From contig JAWKRT010000001.1 in assembly GCA_041389495.1 (NCBI GenBank), forward strand, positions 248,001-312,000: DNA of 64,000 nucleotides, given 5' to 3'. Below, one piece after another: positions 55,476 to 63,637 of the stretch. Within the stretch, counting starts at the first letter, position 1, and each line of letters opens with the position of its first letter. The position numbers and the translations under genes are program-made. The notes under the pieces were generated by a model. That model saw only the letters and a list, made by a program, of their open reading frames with translations. It searched no databases and was not told where the DNA came from. The stretch is from Myxococcota bacterium. GTDB lineage: Bacteria > Myxococcota_A > UBA9160 > UBA4427.

Positions 55476-55488
55476 GCGCCGGGGCGCG

Positions 55489-56700
55489 CTACACGCGCGC
55501 GAGCGCCTGCGCGAGGTCGCGCAGCAGGTCGTCCGCGTCCTCGATGCCGCACGAATAGCGGACGAGCGAGTCGGTGATGCCCATGGCGAGGCGGTCCTCG
55601 CGCGGCACGTCCCAGTAGGACATCGTGAGCGGCAGCTCGACGAGCGACTCGACGCCGCCGAGGCTCGGCGCCTGGTACGGGATCTCGAGCGCGTCGACGA
55701 AGCGGATCGCGCCCGCGAGGTCGGCTTCGAGCTCGAACGTGACGACGCCCGAGAAGCCGCCCATCTGGCGCTTCGCCGCCGCGTGGTCGGGGTGGCTCGC
55801 GAGGCCCGGGTAGAAGACGCGCCGCACCTTCGGATGCGCCTCGAGCCACTCGGCCACCGCCTGGCCGTTCGCGTTGTGGCGCTCCATGCGCAGCGACAGC
55901 GTCTTGAGCCCGCGCAGCAGGAGCCACGCCGCGTGGCTGTCGACGACGCCGCCGAGCACGCCGACCGCGGCGCGGATCGGCTCGACGACCTCGCTCGAGC
56001 CCGTCACGACGCCGGCCAGCAGATCGTTGTGGCCGCCCATGTACTTCGTCGCGCTGTGCAGCACGAGGTCGGCGCCCTGCTCGAGCGGGCGGTGGTTCAC
56101 GGGCGACGCGAACGTCGTGTCGATCACCACCTTCACGCCGCGCGCGTGCGCGACCCGGCACGCCTCCTCGACGTCGATCACGCGCAGGTACGGGTTCGTC
56201 GGCGACTCGGTGAAGAAGAGCGCGGTGTCGTCGCGCAGCGCGGCCGCGAGCTTCTGCGTGTCGCTCGGCTCGATCACGGTCGTCTCGACGCCCATGCGCC
56301 CGAGGTACTGGCGGATGAACTGGCGCGTGCGCCGGTAGCAGTCGCTCGTCACGACGAGGTGGCTGTCGGGCGGGAGCAGCGCGAGGAAGGTCGTCGTCGC
56401 GGCGCACATTCCCGACGCGAACAGCACGCTCGCCTCGCCGCCCTCGAGCTCGCACAGCTTGCGCTCGACGGCGCGCCACGTCGGGTTGCCGTAGCGACCG
56501 TACTCGTCGCGCGGATTGCGGCCTTCGTTGTAGTCGATGACGGCCTGGGAGCTCTCGAACCAGAACGTCGACGTCTGGTGGATCGGCGTCGTCACCGCGT
56601 GGGAGTCGCGGTGGCGTCGCTCGCCGCCGTGCACGGCGCGCGTCGACGGCCCCGAGGTGGCGCCGCCGCGCGACCCCGGCTTCACGGGTCGTTCGCTCAT
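55489..56700 (-). CDS. Cystathionine gamma-synthase/lyase-family PLP enzyme
   Basis: This 403-residue Cys/Met-metabolism enzyme has STRAVHGGERRHRDSHAVTTPIHQTSTF, RYGNPTWRAVERKLCELEGGE, FASGMCAATTT and the PLP lysine in LHSATKYMGGHNDLLAG. The C-terminal SLGGVESLVELP helps catalysis, and VRYSCGIEDADDLL ends the fold. It could be cystathionine gamma-synthase, gamma-lyase or beta-lyase; sequence reading cannot separate them. No other methionine gene is close. A hairpin in the leader (56769-56788) may be regulatory. It is upstream of recD2 on the same strand. Confidence 0.92.
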   Translation of the reverse strand: MSERPVKPGSRGGATSGPSTRAVHGGERRHRDSHAVTTPIHQTSTFWFESSQAVIDYNEGRNPRDEYGRYGNPTWRAVERKLCELEGGEASVLFASGMCAATTTFLALLPPDSHLVVTSDCYRRTRQFIRQYLGRMGVETTVIEPSDTQKLAAALRDDTALFFTESPTNPYLRVIDVEEACRVAHARGVKVVIDTTFASPVNHRPLEQGADLVLHSATKYMGGHNDLLAGVVTGSSEVVEPIRAAVGVLGGVVDSHAAWLLLRGLKTLSLRMERHNANGQAVAEWLEAHPKVRRVFYPGLASHPDHAAAKRQMGGFSGVVTFELEADLAGAIRFVDALEIPYQAPSLGGVESLVELPLTMSYWDVPREDRLAMGITDSLVRYSCGIEDADDLLRDLAQALARV

Positions 56701-56768
56701 CGGATCGTCTCGCTCTCCGGAGGGCGCGCGGGCACGCCGCCGCCGCTTCGCGTGGCGCTTAGCACGTC

Positions 56769-56788
56769 GGTTCCGCGGGTCCGGAACC
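56769..56788 (-). other. Stem-loop in the leader of the PLP enzyme gene
   Basis: GGTTCCG and CGGAACC form a 7-bp stem with a 6-nt loop about 70-90 nt upstream of the ATG at 56700. The 291-bp gap to the divergent LOG gene holds nothing else that I can support. The conserved core of SAM riboswitches was looked for and not seen. Confidence 0.3.
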
Positions 56789-56991
56789 CGGCCTCGCGTG
56801 CGCGGCTCGCGGGAGCCGGGCGGCGCGGCCGGAAGGCGGGGGTCCGAGGGCCTGCAAGCGCCTGAAATCGTCCCTGTGTCGTTCGAACCTGGCGCGGCAG
56901 CGTAGCCCGCGGCTCCGCCGCGGCCAAGCGAGCTAGCCTCGCCCGACGTCCGCGACGCGTCGCACGGCGAGTCGGTCGGCGGGAGGTTCCG

Positions 56992-57579
56992 ATGGCGCGG
57001 CTCGGCCGTGTGCTCGTCTTCTGCGCATCGAGCCGCAGCTGCGACCCGGCCTATCACGAGGCTGCCTCGCGGCTCGGGCGCGCGCTCGCGCGTGCGGGCG
57101 TCGGCATCGTGTACGGCGGCGGCGCGCACGGCTCGATGGGCGCGCTCGCGGGCGGCGCGATCGAGCACGGCGGGCACGTGCACGGCGTGCTGCCCCATTT
57201 CATGAAGGACCTCGAGTGGGGCCACGAGGGGCTCGCGCGCCTCGAGCTCGTGTCCGACATGCGCGAGCGCAAGCGCCGCATGCTCGACGCGGCCGACGCC
57301 GTCGTCGCACTGCCCGGCGGCTGCGGGACGCTCGAGGAGCTGTTCGAGGCGATCACGTTCAAGCGGCTCGGGCTCTACACGGGCCCGATCGTGCTCGTGA
57401 ACACGCGCGGGTTCTTCGCGCCGTGCGTCGAGCTGCTCGAGCGCTGCGTCGCGGAGCGCTTCATGAGCGACGCCCACCGCGCGATGTGGTGCGTGGTCGA
57501 CGAGCCCGAGGACGTGCTGCCCGCGATCGAGCGCGCGCCGGCCTGGAGCGAAGCGGCGCGCGGCTTCGCCGTCTCGTGA
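56992..57579 (+). CDS. LOG-family nucleotide phosphoribohydrolase
   Basis: This 195-residue Lonely-guy family protein has VFCASSRSCDP at the start, YGGGAHGSMGALA, the catalytic ERKRRMLDAADAVVALPGG and the hallmark PGGCGTLEELFE. Family members cleave cytokinin riboside monophosphates or AMP-type nucleotides to base plus ribose-5-phosphate; in bacteria the physiological substrate is often unknown. Length is standard. GGGAGG precedes ATG 56992, and a TAGCCT box lies at 56934. The stop overlaps the aat GTG. Confidence 0.92.
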   Translation: MARLGRVLVFCASSRSCDPAYHEAASRLGRALARAGVGIVYGGGAHGSMGALAGGAIEHGGHVHGVLPHFMKDLEWGHEGLARLELVSDMRERKRRMLDAADAVVALPGGCGTLEELFEAITFKRLGLYTGPIVLVNTRGFFAPCVELLERCVAERFMSDAHRAMWCVVDEPEDVLPAIERAPAWSEAARGFAVS

Positions 57580-58295
57580 GCGCCGCGCCCGCGGTGCGGC
57601 GCGCGCGCCTCGACGCGCTCGTGCGCGACTGTCGCGAGCGCTTCCCCTTCCCGGACGTGCGCGACGCCTCGCCGCGCGGCCTCCTCGCCTACGGCGGCGA
57701 CCTCTCGCCCGAGCGGCTCGTGTCGGCCTACGCGAGCGGCGTGTTCCCCTGGTACGACGAGCCGCCCATCCTGTGGTTCTCGCCCGACCCGCGCATGGTG
57801 CTCGTGCCCGGCGAGCTGCACGTCGGGCGCACGCTGCGGCGGGCGCTCGAGCGCGGACGTTATGCGGTGCGCTTCGACACGGACTTCGAGGGCGTGATGC
57901 GCGCCTGCGCATCGGCGCCGCGCCCCGGGCAGGACGGCACGTGGATCACGCCCGAGATGATCGACGCCTACGTGCGCCTCCACGAGCTCGGCCTCGCGCA
58001 CAGCGCCGAGGCGTGGGAGGACGAGCGGCTCGTCGGCGGGTGCTACGGCGTGTCGCTCGGCGCGGCCTTCTTCGGCGAGTCGATGTTCGCGCGGCGAAGC
58101 GACGCGTCGAAGGTCGCGTTCGCGACCCTCGTGCAGCACCTCGAGCGCTCCGGGTGCGCGCTCGTCGACTGTCAGATGCACACCGCGCACCTCGCGCGCT
58201 TCGGCGCGCGCGAGTGGCCGCGCGACGCGTTCCTCGAGGCGCTCGAGCGCGCGCTCGACGCGCCGACGCGCGTGGGGCCCTGGACGGAGCGCTGA
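57576..58295 (+). CDS. aat: Leucyl/phenylalanyl-tRNA--protein transferase
   Basis: This 239-residue Aat adds Leu or Phe from tRNA to N-terminal Arg/Lys of proteins, marking them for ClpAP (N-degron pathway). Family text is clear: FPFPDVRDASPRGLLAYGGDLSPERLV, YASGVFPWYDEPPILWFSPDPRMVL, TWITPEMIDAYVRLHELGLAHSAE, VSLGAAFFGESMFARRSDASK and DCQMHTAHLARFGARE. The GTG at 57576 overlaps the LOG stop (GTGA). No clpA or clpS is in the window. Confidence 0.95.
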   Translation: MSAAPAVRRARLDALVRDCRERFPFPDVRDASPRGLLAYGGDLSPERLVSAYASGVFPWYDEPPILWFSPDPRMVLVPGELHVGRTLRRALERGRYAVRFDTDFEGVMRACASAPRPGQDGTWITPEMIDAYVRLHELGLAHSAEAWEDERLVGGCYGVSLGAAFFGESMFARRSDASKVAFATLVQHLERSGCALVDCQMHTAHLARFGAREWPRDAFLEALERALDAPTRVGPWTER

Positions 58296-58371
58296 ACGCG
58301 CGCCCCAGCGCCCGGCCGTCGGCCGCGCCGCGGCGGTGGCGCGCGCGGGGCGGGTGCTAGGCTGCGCGGCC

Positions 58372-59346
58372 ATGCCCCGAAGCGTGCGATTCCACCGGAC
58401 CGGCGGCCCCGAGGTGCTGGCGTGCGAGGACGTGCCGGCGCGCGCGCCCGGCCCGCACGAGCTGCGCGTGCGCGTGCGCGCGGCCGGCGTCAACTTCATC
58501 GATGTCTACCACCGCACGGGGCTCTACCCGAGCGCGCTCCCGTTCGCGGCGGGCTACGAGGGCGCGGGCGTCGTCGAGGAGGTGGGCGGCGCGGTGCGCG
58601 GCTTCCGCGAGGGCGACCGCGTCGCGTGGCCGTTCGCGCCGGGCTCGTACGCCGACGAGATCGTGCTCCCCGAGAGCGCGGCGGTCGCCATCCCCGACCC
58701 GGTCGGCGAGGAGACGGCGGCGGCCGCGATGCTGCAGGGCATGACGGCGCACTACCTCACGCACGGCGTGCGCGCGACGCGGCCGGGCGACACCGCGCTC
58801 GTGCACGCGGCCGCGGGCGGAACGGGCCTCCTGCTCGTGCAGATGCTGAAGGCGGCGGGTGCCTACGTGATCGGGACGTGCTCGACCGACGAGAAGGAGC
58901 GCGTCGCGCAGGCCGCCGGCTGCGATCGCATCGTCCGGTACACGGAAGCCGACGTCCCCGAGGCCGTGAAGCGCATCACCGCCGGGCGCGGCGTCGACGT
59001 CGTGTACGACTCGGTCGGGCAGGCGACGTTCGAGGGCAGCCTCGCATCGCTGCGGCCGCGCGGGCTGCTGTGCTCGTTCGGGCAGTCGAGCGGGCCGGTG
59101 CCGCCTTTCGAGCTGCGACGTCTCAACGCGATGGGCTCGCTGTTCGTGACGCGGCCGACGCTCGCGCACTACATGGCGACGCGAGAAGAGCTCGAGATGC
59201 GCGCGAACGACGTGCTCGACGCCGTGGCCGACGCGCGGCTCGACGTCCGCATCGGCGCGCGCTTCCCGCTCGAGCGCGCGGACGAGGCGCACCGCGCGCT
59301 CGAGGGCCGCGCGAGCACCGGCAAGCTGCTGCTGATTCCGACCTAG
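58372..59346 (+). CDS. NADPH:quinone oxidoreductase (zinc-independent MDR)
   Basis: This 324-residue medium-chain reductase has AAGVNFIDVYHRTGLYP, GYEGAGVVEEVG, the nucleotide-binding VHAAAGGTGLLLVQMLKAAG, and DVVYDSVGQATFEGSLASLRPRG with GQSSGPVPPF, typical of QorA. There are no structural or catalytic zinc ligands. It reduces quinones or enals with NADPH. A TAGGCT box at 58358-58363 is 8 nt before the ATG, with no ribosome site, so the mRNA is probably leaderless. The following SDR has its own TAGACT box. Confidence 0.92.
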   Translation: MPRSVRFHRTGGPEVLACEDVPARAPGPHELRVRVRAAGVNFIDVYHRTGLYPSALPFAAGYEGAGVVEEVGGAVRGFREGDRVAWPFAPGSYADEIVLPESAAVAIPDPVGEETAAAAMLQGMTAHYLTHGVRATRPGDTALVHAAAGGTGLLLVQMLKAAGAYVIGTCSTDEKERVAQAAGCDRIVRYTEADVPEAVKRITAGRGVDVVYDSVGQATFEGSLASLRPRGLLCSFGQSSGPVPPFELRRLNAMGSLFVTRPTLAHYMATREELEMRANDVLDAVADARLDVRIGARFPLERADEAHRALEGRASTGKLLLIPT

Positions 59347-59395
59347 CCTCCGCGCGGGCGCGACGCGTAGACTGCGCGCGCGGGAGGACGCAGGC

Positions 59396-60199
59396 ATGGG
59401 ACGGCTTCGGGATCGCGTCGCGATCATCACGGGTGCGGGCATGGGCATCGGCCGCGGTCTCGCGCGGCGATTCGCGCGCGAGGGCGCGAAGATCGTCGTG
59501 GCCGAGTACGCGGAGGCGGCGGGCCGCCGCACGGTCGAGGAGGTGGAGGCGCTCGGGAGCGAGGCGCTCTTCACGCACACCGACGTCGGCGAGATGGCCC
59601 AGATCGACGCGATGATCGAAGCGGCGGCCGAGCGCTTCGGCCGCATCGACGTGCTCGTCAACAACGCCTGGTCCGGCGGGCCGCCGCAGCGCGTCGAGTG
59701 GTTCGAACGGCCCGAGCTCGATCGCGCCTGGCGCATCGGCTTCCTCGGCTGCCACCGCGCGATGAAGCAGGCGTTCCCGTACATGAAGGCGCAGGGCGCC
59801 GGGTCGATCATCAACCTCTGCTCGCTGAACGGCGTGAACGCGCACATGTTCACCATGCACTACAACACGGCGAAGGAGGCGCTGCGCGCGCTCACGCGCA
59901 CGGCGGCCGTCGAGTGGGGGCCGTACAACGTTCGCTGCAACGTGATCTGCCCGGCCGCGGCGACCGAGTCGTACAAGGCCTTCGCGAGCGCGAACCCGGA
60001 GACCGCCGCCGAGATGCTCAAGGAGAACCCGCTCGGACGCATGGGCGACCCCGAGGAGGACATCGGCGGCGCCGCGCTCTTCCTCGCGAGCGACGACGCG
60101 CGCTACGTCACCGGCAACACGCTCTTCGTCGACGGCGGCGGGCACATCAACGGCGTGTCGTGGCGCCCCGCGCTCCCGGAGGAGAAGCCGCCGCGATGA
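59396..60199 (+). CDS. Short-chain dehydrogenase
   Basis: This 267-residue classical SDR has VAIITGAGMGIGRGLA, acidic second-strand end (VVAEYAEAAG), NNAWSGGPP in place of the usual NNAG, and NLCSLNGVNAHMFTMHYNTAKEAL with catalytic Ser, Tyr and Lys. It ends with LFVDGGGHINGVSW. The Ala-Trp after the Asn pair is uncommon and may shape the active site. Substrate is unknown. TAGACT at 59368 and GGGAGGA before the ATG give it a normal leader. The acetyltransferase gene follows after 20 nt. Confidence 0.9.
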   Translation: MGRLRDRVAIITGAGMGIGRGLARRFAREGAKIVVAEYAEAAGRRTVEEVEALGSEALFTHTDVGEMAQIDAMIEAAAERFGRIDVLVNNAWSGGPPQRVEWFERPELDRAWRIGFLGCHRAMKQAFPYMKAQGAGSIINLCSLNGVNAHMFTMHYNTAKEALRALTRTAAVEWGPYNVRCNVICPAAATESYKAFASANPETAAEMLKENPLGRMGDPEEDIGGAALFLASDDARYVTGNTLFVDGGGHINGVSWRPALPEEKPPR

Positions 60200-60219
60200 C
60201 GGCCCTCGCCTAGCGTCGC

Positions 60220-60771
60220 GTGCGCATCCGCACCGAGAGGCTCGCGCTGCGCCCGTTCGCGGCGGGCGACGTCGACGCGCTCCACGCGCTGTTCGTCCTC
60301 CCCGACGTGCGCCGGTTCCTGTGGGACGACGTCGTCGTCGACCGCGCGACGGTCGAGGGCGCCGTCGCCGCGAGCGAGGCGCTCGTGGCCGAGCGCGGCT
60401 ACGGCCTGTGCCTCGCGCACGCGAGCGACGACGGCGCGCTCGTCGGGTTCTGCGGCCTGCGCGACTTCGCCGACCCGCGCGCGGGAGGCGCGCCCCGCCC
60501 CGAGCTGCTCTACGGGCTCGACCCCGCGCGCTGGGGTCGCGGCTACGCGTTCGAGGCCGCGGTCGGCGTGCTCGGCTACGCGTTCGACGCGCTCGGCCTC
60601 GACGCCGTGTACGCCGGCACCGACCCGCCGAACGTGCGCTCGCGCCGCGTGCTCGACCGGCTCGGCTTCGCGCGCTTCGAGCGGATCGAGGTCGGTGGGC
60701 TGCCCGCGGACTACGGCGCGGTCGACGCATCCGCCTTCGCGCGCGCGCGGGCCGCCGCGCATCTCGACTAG
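60220..60771 (+). CDS. GNAT acetyltransferase, RimJ/RimL type
   Basis: This 183-residue GNAT has IRTERLALRPFAAGDVDALHALF, the start typical of ribosomal-protein-like Acetyltransf_3 enzymes, then LLYGLDPARWGRGYAFEAAVGVLGYAFD with the acetyl-CoA loop RGYAFEA. NVRSRRVLDRLGFARFER follows. The target is unknown. The GTG start is 20 nt after the SDR. The stop overlaps the stop of the convergent acetyltransferase (CTAG at 60768-60771). Confidence 0.9.
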   Translation: MRIRTERLALRPFAAGDVDALHALFVLPDVRRFLWDDVVVDRATVEGAVAASEALVAERGYGLCLAHASDDGALVGFCGLRDFADPRAGGAPRPELLYGLDPARWGRGYAFEAAVGVLGYAFDALGLDAVYAGTDPPNVRSRRVLDRLGFARFERIEVGGLPADYGAVDASAFARARAAAHLD

Positions 60772-61274
60772 CGAAGCCGCTTCTCGTACCACGCGACGCT
60801 CCAGTAGCGCCCGTGCTTGAAGCCGACCTCGTCGAACACCGCGACGCGCGCGAAGCCGTGCCGCTCGTGCAGCGTCGTCGAGGCCGCGTTCGGGAGCGTG
60901 ATGCCGGCGTAGGCGCGGTGGACGTCCTCGCGCGCGAGCGCGTCGAAGAGCGCATCGTAGAGGCGCGCGCCGATTCCGCGTCCGGTGGAGCCGGGCGCCA
61001 GGTAGATGCTCGTCTCGACCGAGGTCGCGTAGGCGCCCTTCGGGCGGAACCCGTGGCTCGATGCGAATCCCACCGCCTCGCCGTCGACGTCCGCGACGAA
61101 CAGACGGTGGCGGCCCGTCTCCGCGAACTGCGCGAGCCACGGGCGCCGGCCCTCGACGCCGAACGGCTCGAGGTCGAAGGTGATCGCCGTGTGCTCGACG
61201 TAGTGGTCGTAGAGCCGCGCGAGCGGAGCGAGGTCGCCGTCGCGGCCCGCGCGGATCGCGACGCCGTCGCTCAC
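60768..61274 (-). CDS. GNAT acetyltransferase, phosphinothricin-acetyltransferase-like
   Basis: This 168-residue GNAT has IRAGRDGDLAPLARLYDHYVEHTAITFD, VETSIYLAPGSTGRGIGARLYDAL with the acetyl-CoA loop GRGIGA, AGITLPNAASTTLHERHGF and a C-terminal YWSVAWYEKRL. That set is typical of the Pat/Bar/MnaT group, which acetylates phosphinothricin, methionine sulfone or similar amines; the native substrate is not known. Its ATG overlaps the stop of the HTH gene by 4 nt, so both are co-transcribed. Confidence 0.9.
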   Translation of the reverse strand: MSDGVAIRAGRDGDLAPLARLYDHYVEHTAITFDLEPFGVEGRRPWLAQFAETGRHRLFVADVDGEAVGFASSHGFRPKGAYATSVETSIYLAPGSTGRGIGARLYDALFDALAREDVHRAYAGITLPNAASTTLHERHGFARVAVFDEVGFKHGRYWSVAWYEKRLR

Positions 61275-61642
61275 GACGGGCGCGTCGCCCCGCGCGCGCG
61301 CGGCGCGCGGGCCCGGTCGCGCGCCTCGCCGGCGCCGCTCTCGCCGTCGCCCCCTGCTTCGTCCCCGTCGTCGGCGGGGTCGCGCTGGTCGACGTTCACG
61401 AGGTCGATCGGGTCGCAGTCGAAGGCGTCCGAGACGAGGCAGAGCACGGCGTACGGGACGCGTTCGTCGCGCTCCTCGATCCCGGCGAGCAGGTTCGGGC
61501 TCACCGTCGATCGCAGGCCGGTCGCCGCGAAGCGCCGGGCTTCGATGTGCGAGCAGAGGTCGCGCGGCGACCAGCCGCGCTCGTGGCGCAGCCTGCGGAC
61601 GGTGAGCCCGTCGGGTCGGACTTCGGCATCGTCGTCGTACAT
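61271..61642 (-). CDS. Small XRE-type HTH protein
   Basis: This 123-residue protein has one helix-turn-helix domain (about residues 13-75: LTVRRLRHERGWSPRDLCSHIEA; SPNLLAGIEERDERVPYAVL), and the recognition helix is probably the TVSPNLLAGIE segment. A disordered acidic then basic tail follows. It may regulate itself and the coupled acetyltransferase. ATG 61642 is the best start. A 96-bp gap separates it from a divergent gene and includes a direct repeat GCGGAGT-GCGGAGT at about 61645-61658, a possible operator. Confidence 0.75.
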   Translation of the reverse strand: MYDDDAEVRPDGLTVRRLRHERGWSPRDLCSHIEARRFAATGLRSTVSPNLLAGIEERDERVPYAVLCLVSDAFDCDPIDLVNVDQRDPADDGDEAGGDGESGAGEARDRARAPRARGATRPS

Positions 61643-61738
61643 CGCGGAGTGCGGAGTGTACGGCCGGCGGGCGCGCGGCGGTCGAGGATTCGCAGGGCGC
61701 GTCGTAGACTGCGCGGCGCGCGGGAGGCGGAACGCGGG

Positions 61739-62146
61739 ATGAGGGGATTCGAGCTGCTCGAACGCGCGCGCGACGCGCGCGCCGTCCTGCTCACGGTGCT
61801 GCGGGTGCCGCCGTCGTCGGGCGCCGACGCGGAGGAGCGGGGGGCCGCCTTCGTGCTGGTCTTCGACGCCGGGCGCGTGCTCGTGGCTCCGTCCGATCCG
61901 GGCGCGCGCGACCTCTGCGCATTCCCGCTCGAGAGCGACGACGACGTCCCCGCCGACGCGCGATCCGCGGCGGAGGAGGAGCCGTGGTGGCGCGTGCTCG
62001 GCGCTCCGCTCGCCGGCGCGTGGAGCGAGGAGGGGGGCGCCGTGCTGCGCCTGCAGCTGCGCGACGACGCCGACGCGCCGCGCTTCGCGTCGCTGCGCCG
62101 CGAGGGGGCGGGCGTGCGCGCGGCGATCGCGCGGGCGCCTCGTTAG
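61739..62146 (+). CDS. Conserved-looking protein of unknown function
   Basis: This 135-residue protein is without a family I recognise. It appears to be an alpha/beta domain: LLERARDARAVLLTVLRVP, FVLVFDAGRVLVAPSD, an acidic middle, and WWRVLGAPLAGAWSEEGGAVLRLQLR near the end. No signal peptide or membrane helix is present. A TAGACT box (61705-61710) and GGGAGGCGG precede the ATG. The HAD-MsrB gene starts 3 nt after its stop, so they are in one operon. Confidence 0.5.
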   Translation: MRGFELLERARDARAVLLTVLRVPPSSGADAEERGAAFVLVFDAGRVLVAPSDPGARDLCAFPLESDDDVPADARSAAEEEPWWRVLGAPLAGAWSEEGGAVLRLQLRDDADAPRFASLRREGAGVRAAIARAPR

Positions 62147-62149
62147 GCC

Positions 62150-63259
62150 GTGCGCGACGCACCCGCACTCGTCCTCTTCGACTGCGACGGCGTGCTCGTC
62201 GACAGCGAGCGCATCGCGAACGACGTGCTCGCGCGCAGGCTCTCGGACATCGGGCTCCCGACGACGCGCGAGGAGTCGATGCGGCTGTACATGGGGAGCA
62301 CGCTCGCGGGCTGCGCGGCGCTGATCGAGGAGCGGCTCGGCCGCGCGCTGCCGCCGCGCTTCATGGACGACTACCTCGCGGAGCGCACCGAGGCGCTCGC
62401 GCGCGGGCTCGCGCCCGTCCCGGGTGTCGAGGTCGCGCTCGACGCACTCGCCGCGCGCGGCGTCGCGACGTGCGTCGCATCGAGCAACGCGCGCCGCGTC
62501 ACCGAGGCCTCGCTGCGCGTCGCGGGCCTGCTCGATCGCTTCGCGGGGCGCATCTTCAGCGCGGCCGAGGACGTCGCGCGCGGCAAGCCGCACCCCGACG
62601 TCTTCCTGCACGCGGCGGCCGCGTTCGCCGCACCGCCGCGCGCGTGCGTCGTCGTCGAGGACAGCCCGCGCGGCGCGCGCGCGGGCGTCGCGGCGGCGAT
62701 GCGCACGCTCGGGTTCGCGCGCGACGTGTCCGCGGCCGCGCTGCGCGCCGTCGGCGCCGAGCCGTTCACCGCGATGGCCGAGCTGCCCGCGCGGCTGCTC
62801 GGCGAGGCGCGGCCCGGTGCTAGCCTCGGCCGCACGCGCAGGGAGGGCCGGGCGATGGCGGACGAGAAGGTCGCGAAGAGCGAAGCCGAGTGGAGGGAGC
62901 AGCTCGACGAGGCGCAGTACCAGGTCACGCGCTGCTCGGCGACCGAGCGGCCGTTCACCGGGAAGTACTGGGACTGCAAGGACGACGGCACCTACCGCTG
63001 CGTGTGCTGCGGCCAGGATCTCTTCCGCTCCGACGCGAAGTTCGACTCGGGCACGGGCTGGCCGAGCTTCACGACTCCGACGAGCGGCGGCGCGGTGGCC
63101 GAGCGCGGCGACGCCTCGCACGGCATGGTCCGCACCGAGGTCGTGTGCAGCCGCTGCGACGCGCACCTCGGCCACGTCTTCCCGGACGGCCCCGGGCCGA
63201 CGGGGCTCCGCTACTGCATCAACTCGGCCGCGCTCGACCTCGAGCGCGACGGCGACTAG
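62150..63259 (+). CDS. HAD phosphatase fused in frame to MsrB
   Basis: One open frame of 369 codons joins two enzymes. Residues 1-225 are a HAD subfamily IA hydrolase (ALVLFDCDGVLVDSERIA with nucleophile Asp10, CVASSNARR, GKPHPDVFLHAA, VVVEDSPRGARAG) of the phosphoglycolate-phosphatase/beta-phosphoglucomutase type. Residues 236-369 are a complete MsrB methionine-R-sulfoxide reductase (WREQLDEAQYQVTR, zinc pairs CVCC and CSRC, GTGWPSF, catalytic Cys in LRYCINS). A TAGCCT box and GGGAGGG lie before Met236 (62855), so MsrB may also be made alone. It is either a real fusion or a lost stop codon, possibly a sequencing indel. Confidence 0.8.
   Translation: MRDAPALVLFDCDGVLVDSERIANDVLARRLSDIGLPTTREESMRLYMGSTLAGCAALIEERLGRALPPRFMDDYLAERTEALARGLAPVPGVEVALDALAARGVATCVASSNARRVTEASLRVAGLLDRFAGRIFSAAEDVARGKPHPDVFLHAAAAFAAPPRACVVVEDSPRGARAGVAAAMRTLGFARDVSAAALRAVGAEPFTAMAELPARLLGEARPGASLGRTRREGRAMADEKVAKSEAEWREQLDEAQYQVTRCSATERPFTGKYWDCKDDGTYRCVCCGQDLFRSDAKFDSGTGWPSFTTPTSGGAVAERGDASHGMVRTEVVCSRCDAHLGHVFPDGPGPTGLRYCINSAALDLERDGD
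62821..62854 (+). promoter_or_regulatory. Internal promoter-like box and ribosome site before msrB part
   Basis: TAGCCT (62821-62826) and GGGAGGG (62841-62847) precede an in-frame ATG at 62855 by 28 and 7 nt. This is the same arrangement seen before independent genes in this window, although the sequence is inside the HAD-MsrB frame. It supports separate production of a 134-residue MsrB (62855-63259). Confidence 0.45.
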
Positions 63260-63265
63260 CGAGCG

Positions 63266-63622
63266 ATGGACCCGGCGAGCGTCGTCGCGAGCGCGGGCGC
63301 GATCGCGACCGCGGCGCTCGGCGTGCTCGGCCTCGTCGCGCCGGCGCGCGCGAACGCGTTCACGAGCATGGCGCCGGTCGGGATCCTCGGCGTGTCCGAG
63401 ACGCGCGCGACCTACGGCGGGCTCTTCCTCGCGCTCGGTCTCGCCTGTCTCGCTCTCCAGGCGACGACGGCGTTCACTGCGGCGGGCGCCGCGTGGGTCG
63501 GCGCGGCGCTCGGGCGCGCGACCTCGTTCCTGGTGGACGGCAGCCGCGAGGCGAAGAACGTCGGCGGCATCGCGTTCGAGGCGGCGATCGGCGCCGCGCT
63601 GCTCGCCCCGCTCTGGATGTGA
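63266..63622 (+). CDS. DUF4345-like small membrane protein
   Basis: This 118-residue protein has three or four hydrophobic helices (AGAIATAALGVLGLVAP, ATYGGLFLALGLACLALQ, FTAAGAAWVGAALGRATSFLVDG, AIGAALLAPLWM). The ETRATYGGLFLALGL motif is typical of DUF4345. Function is unknown. It begins 6 nt after the msrB stop and is likely co-transcribed. Confidence 0.72.
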   Translation: MDPASVVASAGAIATAALGVLGLVAPARANAFTSMAPVGILGVSETRATYGGLFLALGLACLALQATTAFTAAGAAWVGAALGRATSFLVDGSREAKNVGGIAFEAAIGAALLAPLWM

Positions 63623-63637
63623 GGCGAGCGCCCGCGC

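Noticed and set aside
56875..56895. GTTCGAAC resembling a tRNA T-loop
   Set aside because: The flanking bases do not pair as a T-stem on either strand and no acceptor, D or anticodon arms are found around it.
56701..56991. Possible SAM riboswitch upstream of the Cys/Met PLP enzyme
   Set aside because: Only one 7-bp hairpin is seen; the conserved core of SAM-type riboswitches is not recognisable.
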